Source of the DNA: DATBFX01 sp036558305 | GTDB lineage: Bacteria; Chloroflexota; Chloroflexia; Thermomicrobiales; UBA6265 | Length of the DNA: 11,588 nt | Direction of reading: 5' to 3' | Assembly (NCBI GenBank): GCA_036558305.1 | Contig: DATBFX010000390.1 | Coordinates: 1 to 11,588 of the forward strand | Shown here: positions 7,193 to 11,588 of the stretch, piece by piece | How positions within the stretch are numbered: position 1 is the stretch's first letter | Layout: every line of letters begins with the position of its first letter | Made by a program: the position numbers and the translations under genes | Notes under the pieces: generated by a model | Told to the model about the DNA's origin: nothing | Databases searched by the model: none | The model's input: only the letters and a program-made list of their open reading frames with translations

Positions 7193-7268
7193 AAGGCGCC
7201 GGCGTTGCGGGGCGGTTGACACCCTCTGCGTTGCCTGAACGGTACGGCTGCTGTCCGGCCAAGGCCGA

Positions 7269-7475
7269 TCACCCCGTCGCCGAATCGGACTCCGGTGCCA
7301 AGAGTCGCTCCTGCTGCGCTCCGGCCTGACGGCGACGCCGCTCCCGGTAGGGCGCCAGGCGCCGGACCGGTCGCCAAACCAGGTCCGCCAAGTCCGGCAG
7401 GAAGGGCTGCAGCGAGGCATGTACGGTCGCGCAGAGGCGAGAGCGAGGACATCGTTCCAGAGCGGAAGCAAGGAA
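7269..7475 (-). pseudogene. Possible C-terminal remnant of an unrecognised gene
   Basis: One minus-strand frame runs 68 codons from just after an in-frame TAA to a TGA with natural-looking protein character: VHASLQPFLPDLADLV, then WRPVRRLAPYRERRRRQAG, then QQERLLAPESDSATG. It has no ATG, GTG or TTG start. It lies between the left inverted repeat and the hairpin downstream of the secreted-protein gene. It may be the tail of a lost gene, for example an earlier element gene, or it may be chance. The other frames here are low-complexity. Family not recognised. Confidence 0.25.
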
Positions 7476-7542
7476 TTAATCGGGAATCGCCCCCCACCAA
7501 TTTAGGGTGCGCGTTCGCGTCACCGAAGCAAGCGGGGCCCAT

Positions 7543-7572
7543 GAAGAGCCGGGATTTTGGCCCCGGCTCTTC
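7543..7572. terminator. Strong hairpin 12 nt after the secreted-protein stop codon
   Basis: GAAGAGCCGGG and CCCGGCTCTTC form a perfect 11-bp stem around an 8-nt loop ATTTTGGC, 12 nt beyond the 3' end of the minus-strand gene at 7585. Position and stability fit a transcription terminator. No U-run follows on the minus strand, and only a short T-rich stretch follows on the plus strand, so it may instead stabilise the mRNA 3' end or insulate the element. Confidence 0.55.
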
Positions 7573-7584
7573 TTCGATTGGTTG

Positions 7585-8190
7585 CTATTGGTGCATGGTG
7601 ATTATCGTTTCGCCGCTGTTGGCCCACGCCAGGAAGCCCGGCCCGCTGGTGCCAGGAGGCAGGAGGACGGTGGTGCCGTCCGAGGCGGTGCCGGTGGCCG
7701 TGGCCTCGCGCGAGGTGTTGATGAAATGGGTAATGTCGGTGACCTCACCGTCGTCGAGGCTGTAATGATCACGGTCACGCGTCAGCGGTCCCGAGGGGGT
7801 CCAGGCGACATCAAACGCCACGTTGATCGTCGCGCCGGAGACGAGATCGAGCATCGGAATCACGCCCTGGGCCGCCGCGCCGTTCAGCCGCGGGGCGATG
7901 GAGACGGCCGCGTCTTGCGTGGAGCCGCTGGCGAAGACGAGCAGTTCCCCCGTGCAGGTATCGCGCAGGTCCACGCCGCCGCCGGCGGAGCCCCGGCCGC
8001 GCCGCCCTTCCGAGACCGAGATGAACACGATCGAGCGGACACAACCGTCGGTCCACCGGAGGTCGGCGGTGGCCCCGCTGCCGTTGGAATGGAAGGTGGC
8101 GACGTTGTCCGACGCCGCCACGGCCGTGGCGGCGTCGGCGGCCACCATTCCGAGGATGGCCAAGAGCGTCGCCAGGCGTGCGAATCCCAT
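7585..8190 (-). CDS. Secreted protein carried by the element, unknown function
   Basis: A 201-residue protein. ATG 8190 is chosen because GGGAGA lies 6 nt upstream and the product then begins with a clean Sec-type signal peptide: MGFARLATLLAILGMV..., cleavage near AVA-AS at about residue 25. A longer frame to 8256 overlaps the promoter's -10 box. The mature part is beta-rich and Ser/Thr/Gly-rich, with Cys50 and Cys79 that could form a disulfide. Strand-like runs include SIVFISVS, GELLVFASGS, GATINVAFDVAW and TSGPGFLAWANSGETIITM. No enzyme motif is seen. It is the only complete, well-signalled gene inside the insertion, with its own promoter upstream and a hairpin downstream, so it is the probable cargo. 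Family not recognised. An extracytoplasmic binding or surface protein is a guess. Confidence 0.75.
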   Translation of the reverse strand: MGFARLATLLAILGMVAADAATAVAASDNVATFHSNGSGATADLRWTDGCVRSIVFISVSEGRRGRGSAGGGVDLRDTCTGELLVFASGSTQDAAVSIAPRLNGAAAQGVIPMLDLVSGATINVAFDVAWTPSGPLTRDRDHYSLDDGEVTDITHFINTSREATATGTASDGTTVLLPPGTSGPGFLAWANSGETIITMHQ

Positions 8191-8251
8191 CGCGATTCTC
8201 CCTGTTGGATCGGGCGCGAAGCCCGTGGCTGGTTGTGCGATGCTGCGCTCC

Positions 8252-8281
8252 ATCATATTGGTTTATGTAAGGCCCCGTCAA
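8252..8281 (-). promoter_or_regulatory. Sigma70-type promoter for the element's secreted-protein gene
   Basis: On the minus strand TTGACG (8276-8281), an 18-bp spacer and TATGAT (8252-8257) match the consensus at 5 of 6 positions in each box. The spacer contains an AT-rich TTACATAAACC, striking in this GC-rich DNA. Transcription would start near 8245, giving a leader of about 55 nt before ATG 8190. It is the best promoter-like sequence in the window. Confidence 0.7.
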
Positions 8282-8662
8282 GAGCTCCGGCGCTGCGCGC
8301 CGGAAAGGTAAGAGTGGCGCCCAGGGGTTGTGCTCGACGGGCTGCTTGGTCTTGAGCCTCGGGGCGACGACGATGCCGATGAGGACGGAAGCCCCGGTGA
8401 TCCAATCGCCCACCACGCCGACCCAGTGCGGGCCGGAGATGAAGTAGGACCAGACCTGCAGGTCGGTCGACTGCTGCAAGATGTCGAGCCGGGTGGGCAG
8501 GAAGATCAACCCGGCGCCGAACTGGATGGTATTGGACGCCAGGGTATGCTTGGCCGGGGCGAGGGCCACCGGGAGCGTCACGGTCAGCCCGGCGGCGGGG
8601 TTGACGGCGGGTTGGACGTCGGTTGGTCGGTTGGGTCGCTGCGCCCTTCGAGGCGCGCTCAA
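8282..8662 (-). pseudogene. Fragmentary frame with one membrane segment, inside the element
   Basis: The minus-strand frame from about TTG 8662 has protein-like composition for roughly 125 codons: TVTLPVALAPAKHTLASNT, IQFGAGLIFLPTRLDILQQS, VWSYFISGPHWVGVVGDW, then a hydrophobic GASVLIGIVVAPRL and LKTKQPVEHNPWAPLLPF. It then runs without a stop through the next promoter and into the secreted-protein gene in another frame, ending at 7811. That continuation is Arg/Gly-rich shadow sequence. I therefore think the true gene ended or was frameshifted near 8282. There is no Shine-Dalgarno at 8662. It could be a truncated small membrane protein, or a real gene with an undetected start and end. Family unknown. 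Confidence 0.35.
8287..8305. other. Hairpin just upstream of the cargo-gene promoter
   Basis: TCCGGCGC and GCGCCGGA form a perfect 8-bp stem with a 3-nt loop, 5 nt upstream of the -35 box on the minus strand. It follows the fragmentary membrane frame, so it may terminate that transcript or be a regulator site. There is no T-tract. Confidence 0.35.
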
Positions 8663-8681
8663 TGGGGCGGGGCTGGCCGTT

Positions 8682-8710
8682 GTCTTAGCGCCCCGGTGTC
8701 AGCCTGTCAA
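8682..8710 (-). promoter_or_regulatory. Inward-facing promoter candidate beside the right inverted repeat
   Basis: On the minus strand TTGACA (8705-8710), a 17-bp spacer and TAAGAC (8682-8687) point into the element, about 7 bp inside the right repeat. The -35 is perfect and the -10 is poor. The left end has a comparable inward TTGACA at 7216-7221 without a good -10. Confidence 0.3.
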
Positions 8711-8717
8711 ACCCCGG

Positions 8718-8765
8718 CCGTCACCGATGCTGCCCACATACGCACCCCATGTCGTGGCGAGGCGT
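8718..8765 (-). repeat. Right terminal inverted repeat (48 bp)
   Basis: Read on the minus strand it begins ACGCCTCGCCACGACA, contains GCGTATGTGGGCAG, and ends ATCGGTGACGG, pairing with 7145-7192 at 43 of 48 positions. The outer end abuts the direct repeat at 8766. Confidence 0.88.
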
Positions 8766-8775
8766 CCCGCCGGAC
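8766..8775. repeat. Right copy of the 10-bp target-site duplication
   Basis: Exact second copy of CCCGCCGGAC from 7135-7144. On the coding (minus) strand it reads GTC CGG CGG G, encoding Val-Arg-Arg of the monooxygenase DG region. Confidence 0.85.
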
Positions 8776-9418
8776 GACCGAGTGGATGCCGTCGCAGCCC
8801 ACGAGCAGGTCGGCCTCGCCGCGCCCGACGGCGGCATCGCGCGCCCGGTCGACGAACTCGGCCCAGACCCGATCCCCCGCCTGCCCGAAGCGCGTGAGGT
8901 GGTGGCCGGTGTGGACGCGCGCCGGTCCGAGCCGGGCCAGCACGGCACGGTAAAGGACCCCGAGCAACTCGCCCCGGTGGATGGAGATCTGCGGCCAGCG
9001 GTAGCCGGCGGCCGGGCCGCGTGGTTCGCCCCAGATCCGCTGCCCGTGCTTGGAGGAGAGGACGAATTCGGCGGTGGGGATGCCGACGGCGGTCAGGTCG
9101 TCGAGGAGGCCGAGTTCGGCCAACTCGTGCACGGCGTGGGGCATGACGTTGATACCGACGCCCAACTCCTTCACCGCCGGGGTCGACTCGTAAACCTCGA
9201 CGTCGTCAAACCCGGCGTCGTGCAGGGCGAGGGCGAGCGCCGGGCCGCCGATGCCGCCCCCGACGATGGCGATCTCCATCTCATCCCCCGCCTCCGGGCC
9301 TGCCAGACCCGGACGGAGCACCTTTTTCTTCGGCTAAGTGAATCGGTTGCCGGCGATGATGCCACGCGACGGGGGGAGGTCAACCGGCGTTCGGTGCCGA
9401 TGGAGGAACGTCCTCGGC

Positions 9419-9829
9419 TCAGTCCTGCTTCGGCCCGGTGTAGACGACCTCCAGCAGGATGCGATCGGGTGTCTCGAACATGATCTGGTAGTAGGTCTCC
9501 TCCTCGGACCCGGCGAAATCCGGCCGGTGGCGCGGTGTCTCGAACAGCAGCTCCACGCCCTTTTCGGTCAGGTGTGCCGCCGCCGTGTCCACGTCTGCTT
9601 GCGTCTCCGCGCCGATGCCGAGGTGGTTCATCCCCGGCCCGTCGTAGTCGTTTGCGACGTCCTTCACCTCGCCGGCAAACCACAGACTTTCGCCGTTCTT
9701 CTCCGAGACGCCGAGCATGCCGTCGTCCTCGTAGATCGTCTGCCACCCGAGGAAGCCGAACAGGTCCTTGTAGAACGCCAGATTCCCGGCCGCGACGTTG
9801 AACTGGATGTGTGCCACCCCCGTCTTCAT
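9419..9829 (-). CDS. VOC-superfamily protein (glyoxalase/bleomycin-resistance/dioxygenase fold)
   Basis: A 136-residue single-module VOC protein of typical length, starting at an ATG with AAGGA about 8 nt upstream. The first beta-alpha-beta unit begins AHIQFNV (His7) with FYKDLFGFLGWQ. The second begins MNHLGIGAE (His69) and ends ILLEVVYTG (Glu127). His7, His69 and Glu127 stand where the superfamily places metal ligands, so a metal-dependent enzyme is possible. No membrane or export signal is present. It lies 57 nt downstream of the MerR-type regulator and 139 nt upstream of the broken monooxygenase, all co-oriented, which hints at a shared sensing and modification role. Substrate unknown; a bleomycin-resistance name would be over-annotation. 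Confidence 0.88.
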   Translation of the reverse strand: MKTGVAHIQFNVAAGNLAFYKDLFGFLGWQTIYEDDGMLGVSEKNGESLWFAGEVKDVANDYDGPGMNHLGIGAETQADVDTAAAHLTEKGVELLFETPRHRPDFAGSEEETYYQIMFETPDRILLEVVYTGPKQD

Positions 9830-9859
9830 CCCGCGATCCTTCCCTATCTCTCCTGTCTG

Positions 9860-9877
9860 CCTCGGCCCACGCCGAGG
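9860..9877. other. Hairpin in the MerR-VOC spacer
   Basis: CCTCGGC and GCCGAGG form a perfect 7-bp stem with a 4-nt loop, 9 nt after the MerR stop codon. No T-tract follows. It could reduce read-through into the VOC gene or stabilise processed mRNA. Confidence 0.35.
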
Positions 9878-9886
9878 GACTCGTGG

Positions 9887-10717
9887 TCAGCCGTGCTCTC
9901 TGGCCAAGGTCTGGAAGACCGGCCAGCAGACCTCGGTCACGTGCTTGCTCTCGTCGGGCGTGTCGCGCTCCCCGACCAGGTAGTCCTCGCGGATCGGTCC
10001 CTCGACGCCGATCGCGCGCTCGGCGACGACCGTCCCCAGCGCCGCGTACGTCCGATCGAGGCTGTCGAACGACCCCCGGTGGACGGCGACGGCGTACTCG
10101 ACGGCGGGCAGGATCACCCGCTCGACCCGCCCGCTCGGACGCACCGCGCCCTCGACCGGTACGAAGGCGACCAGCTCGCCGCGCTCGTCTTCGAGCAGTT
10201 CGCCGGAGTAGAGGGCAGCGTCCGCGCCCAGCCGCCGCCCGCCGGCGGTCGCCAGCGTCGCCCGCAATTCCCCGAACGCGGCGGCCAGCCAGCCCACGAC
10301 CTCGTCCGTCCCGATCCGTGCGCGGACCGCGAGTGCGGCGGTCGGGTCGATCGCGCGGAACTCGACGGCGATGGGGGCCGGTGCCTCCTCGATCAGGTTG
10401 CGCAAAGAGGCGACGGTCGCCTGGGTCTGCTGAAGCTGCCGCTCCATTCGGTGCAGGTGGGCGATGATCGCGGCGTTGCGCGTGTCGACGTCCGGCGCCT
10501 GCACGACGACCCGCACCTCTTCCAGCGGCATGCCGAGGTCGCGCAGCCGCCGGATCACCTGGGCGGTCGGCACCTGCGACGCCTCGTAGCGCCGGTACCC
10601 GCTCTCCGGATCGATCGCCGCCGGCAACAACAGCCCGACGTCGTGGTAATGCCGCAGCGCCTTGACGCTCAGAAAGGTCATCCGCGAGAAGGCGCCGATA
10701 CTGAGCAACGTTCCCAT
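9887..10717 (-). CDS. MerR-family regulator with GyrI-like effector-binding domain
   Basis: A 276-residue protein. The winged helix-turn-helix lies at residues 5-70: LSIGAFSRMTFLSVKALRHY, DVGLLLPAAIDPESGYRRY, and LRDLGMPLEEVRVVV. A predicted dimerisation coiled coil (about 80-111, HLHRMERQLQQTQATVASL) follows, then a GyrI-like ligand-binding domain (about 117-275, with VAFVPVEG, YAVAVHRGSFDSL and VCWPVFQTL near its end). Such proteins twist promoter DNA to activate genes on binding bulky hydrophobic ligands. ATG 10717 is chosen because it begins right at the family N-terminus. The frame continues upstream to 10807 but runs through the promoter. No Shine-Dalgarno is evident and the promoter sits only a few bases away, so the mRNA may be leaderless. 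It probably regulates itself and perhaps the co-oriented VOC and monooxygenase genes. Confidence 0.9.
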   Translation of the reverse strand: MGTLLSIGAFSRMTFLSVKALRHYHDVGLLLPAAIDPESGYRRYEASQVPTAQVIRRLRDLGMPLEEVRVVVQAPDVDTRNAAIIAHLHRMERQLQQTQATVASLRNLIEEAPAPIAVEFRAIDPTAALAVRARIGTDEVVGWLAAAFGELRATLATAGGRRLGADAALYSGELLEDERGELVAFVPVEGAVRPSGRVERVILPAVEYAVAVHRGSFDSLDRTYAALGTVVAERAIGVEGPIREDYLVGERDTPDESKHVTEVCWPVFQTLAREHG

Positions 10718-10721
10718 ACCG

Positions 10722-10755
10722 AGTATCTTCGTCTCTCCCGTAGGGGGAGAGTCAA
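10722..10755 (-). promoter_or_regulatory. MerR-type promoter with operator dyad, autoregulatory
   Basis: On the minus strand TTGACT (10750-10755) is followed by the perfect dyad CTCTCCC-CCTAC-GGGAGAG (10733-10751, overlapping the last bases of the -35). Candidate -10 boxes are GAAGAT (19-bp spacer, 10725-10730) or GATACT (22-bp spacer, 10722-10727). A dyad inside an over-long spacer is the hallmark of MerR-activated promoters. The ATG at 10717 lies about where transcription would begin. There is no gene on the other strand to the right, so the site serves the regulator's own transcript. Confidence 0.75.
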
Positions 10756-10834
10756 GGGGTGCGCGGACGCAATTCGGTGCGGCCGACCGGATAGCTTGGC
10801 TCAACACCTGTCCACGCCAGTTTGTCCGTTGCCC

Positions 10835-11575
10835 CTACGGCACGTACTCGAGGAACCGGCCGAGGTCGCGGAAACCCGCGGCGGCGTAGACGCGCTCGGC
10901 TATCGGCGTCGCCTGCAGGCTCGCCGTTCGGCAGCCGCGCTCGCGCGCGTGGTGCAGTTGGAGGGCGGTCAGGGCGGTGCCCAGCCCGCGCCGCCGCGCC
11001 CACTCCACGGTCCCGACGTTGTAGATCCCGCAATCGCCGTCGTGGTCGAACGCCAGCGCCGCCGCCACATCCTCGCCGTCGAGGCGGGCGACCACGAGGC
11101 GGAACGCGGAGAGGTCGGCCCCGCGGAGGAGGTCCGGCGGCAACCCGAACAGGCGAAGATACCCGGACCAGTCCAGCACGCCGCACTCGACCTCCGGCCG
11201 GGGAAGGCGGACCTCGTCGAGCGCCATCCCCATCGCCCGCGTCGCGGAGTCGAAGGTGTAACCCCGCCGTTCGAGATCGCCGCGCATCGCCGCGTCGCTC
11301 TCGTGCACCCAGGCGGCAAAACGCGTGACGCCGGCGGCCGTGTACACCGTTTCCATAGTATCGAGGGCGTCGGCGCGTTGGGTAGCCGCGAGTTCGCGCG
11401 CGAGGAGCGCGTTGTTGTAGATGCCGCGCTCGGGCTCGTTGGGAAAAACGGCGGCGGCAACGCCCGGTGCGCGCTGTAGAGCGGCACCGGGAGCGCTACG
11501 GGCGTACGCCTCCCAGGAGGCGAGGAGGGTCTCGGCACCACGGCGGTAGAGCTCGGCGTCGGAGAATTCGGTCAT
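10835..11575 (-). CDS. GNAT-family N-acetyltransferase
   Basis: A 246-residue protein, starting at an ATG with AGGAT 8 nt upstream at the window edge. The C-terminal half (about 155-246) is a GNAT domain: strand AALAFDHDGDCGIYNVGTV, the acetyl-CoA pyrophosphate loop RRRGLGTAL (194-202, the R/Q-x-x-G-x-G/A motif), helix LTALQLHHARERG, strand TASLQATP, and the family's closing YAAAGFRDLGRFLEY. The N-terminal half (about 20-150) has weaker GNAT-like features (FAAWVHESDAAMRGDLERRGY resembles a second motif region), so it may be a tandem or two-lobed GNAT. Acceptor substrate unknown. It lies 117 nt upstream of the MerR gene, which has its own promoter, so it is probably a separate transcription unit. 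Confidence 0.88.
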   Translation of the reverse strand: MTEFSDAELYRRGAETLLASWEAYARSAPGAALQRAPGVAAAVFPNEPERGIYNNALLARELAATQRADALDTMETVYTAAGVTRFAAWVHESDAAMRGDLERRGYTFDSATRAMGMALDEVRLPRPEVECGVLDWSGYLRLFGLPPDLLRGADLSAFRLVVARLDGEDVAAALAFDHDGDCGIYNVGTVEWARRRGLGTALTALQLHHARERGCRTASLQATPIAERVYAAAGFRDLGRFLEYVP

Positions 11576-11588
11576 CGGATAACATCCT

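Larger units (their letters stand above)
7145..8765. mobile_element. 1621-bp TIR-bounded non-autonomous element with cargo gene
   Basis: Bounded by 48-bp imperfect terminal inverted repeats and flanked by a perfect 10-bp direct repeat. It interrupts a PhzS-like monooxygenase gene whose two parts rejoin in frame when the element and one repeat copy are removed (514 + 785 nt = 433 codons including stop). Inside, on the minus strand, are a fragmentary membrane-protein frame, a promoter, a secreted-protein gene with a downstream hairpin, and a possible gene remnant. No DDE, HUH or serine/tyrosine recombinase-like frame is recognisable, so it would need a transposase in trans. Duplications of about 10 bp occur among IS4-type groups, and IS231-type mobile insertion cassettes are an analogous arrangement. 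I cannot assign a family from the ends (ACACCTCACCACGACA...). Confidence 0.85.
8707..9279 (-). pseudogene. FAD-dependent monooxygenase (PhzS-like), N-terminal portion before insertion
   Basis: The ATG at 9279 starts exactly at the Rossmann strand MEIAIVGGGIGG (GxGxxG, residues 7-12), with GGAGG 11 nt upstream. The acidic end of strand 2 follows (VEVYES, Glu31), then GVGINVMPHAV, the IHRGEL motif (100-105) and the DG motif GCDGIHSVVRR (161-171). Gene sequence ends at 8766, where element DNA begins. The frame then reads through 19 foreign residues (DASPRHGVRMWAAS...) to a TGA at 8707, giving a 190-residue truncated product without the second FAD motif or substrate domain. The missing part is found at 6350-7144. 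PhzS-type enzymes are about 400 residues, matching the rejoined 432. Substrate cannot be inferred. Confidence 0.88.

Noticed and set aside
7507..8355. A 282-codon plus-strand open frame within the element, considered as a transposase candidate
   Set aside because: No catalytic triad spacing or transposase-like motif is visible. It is Gly/Arg/Asp-rich and antisense to the signal-peptide-bearing gene.
7145..8765. Intein, group I/II intron or Tn3-like element as explanation for the split gene
   Set aside because: Stop codons in frame and no intein splice motifs exclude an intein. Inverted ends and a direct repeat do not fit introns. Tn3 elements make 5-bp duplications and have ends unlike these.
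9340..9400. TTGACC followed by ATCATC upstream of the monooxygenase, considered as a second MerR-type promoter
   Set aside because: No dyad between the boxes and a poor -10. Not distinguishable from background.
9338..11479. A 713-codon plus-strand open frame opposite the VOC, MerR and GNAT genes
   Set aside because: It is antisense to three well-recognised proteins. Its Arg/Gly/Pro-rich translation has no domain, and such frames arise from GC bias at third positions.

Overview
The window is GC-rich and densely packed, with strong G/C bias at third codon positions, so long antisense open frames are common and mostly spurious. Shine-Dalgarno-led starts, Tat-type signal peptides, an HD-GYP/LuxR fusion and a SnoaL, VOC, GNAT and MerR accessory set fit a high-GC environmental bacterium. 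A Thermomicrobia-like Chloroflexota or an actinobacterium is my guess, and the sequence does not settle it. I see no rRNA, tRNA, CRISPR array or recognisable transposase gene.

Left third (about 1-3353), all on the plus strand: the 3' end of one SnoaL-like gene, a second complete SnoaL-like gene, a small ABM-like protein, and an intergenic spacer with a perfect 30-bp palindrome and a possible chain of tiny leader ORFs. These are followed by a multi-pass membrane protein with a pore-like C-terminal motif, a small membrane protein 3 nt downstream, and a Tat-exported protein of unknown function.

Right two thirds (about 3433-11575), all on the minus strand: a Tat-signal alpha/beta hydrolase, an HD-GYP phosphodiesterase-like protein fused to a LuxR helix-turn-helix, a broken PhzS-like FAD monooxygenase, a VOC-fold protein, a MerR/GyrI-type regulator with a textbook operator dyad inside its own promoter, and a GNAT acetyltransferase.

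The main discovery is at 7145-8765. The monooxygenase gene is split by a 1621-bp insertion bounded by 48-bp imperfect terminal inverted repeats (43 of 48 positions identical) and a perfect 10-bp direct repeat. Deleting the insertion and one copy of the direct repeat rejoins an uninterrupted 432-codon reading frame across the conserved DG motif. The element has no recognisable transposase. It carries a gene for a secreted protein with its own sigma70-like promoter, a fragmentary membrane-protein reading frame and a second possible gene remnant. It looks like a non-autonomous, cargo-carrying transposable element.

MerR regulator, VOC protein and monooxygenase are co-oriented with short gaps. They may have formed a small-molecule sensing and modification cluster that the element has partly inactivated.
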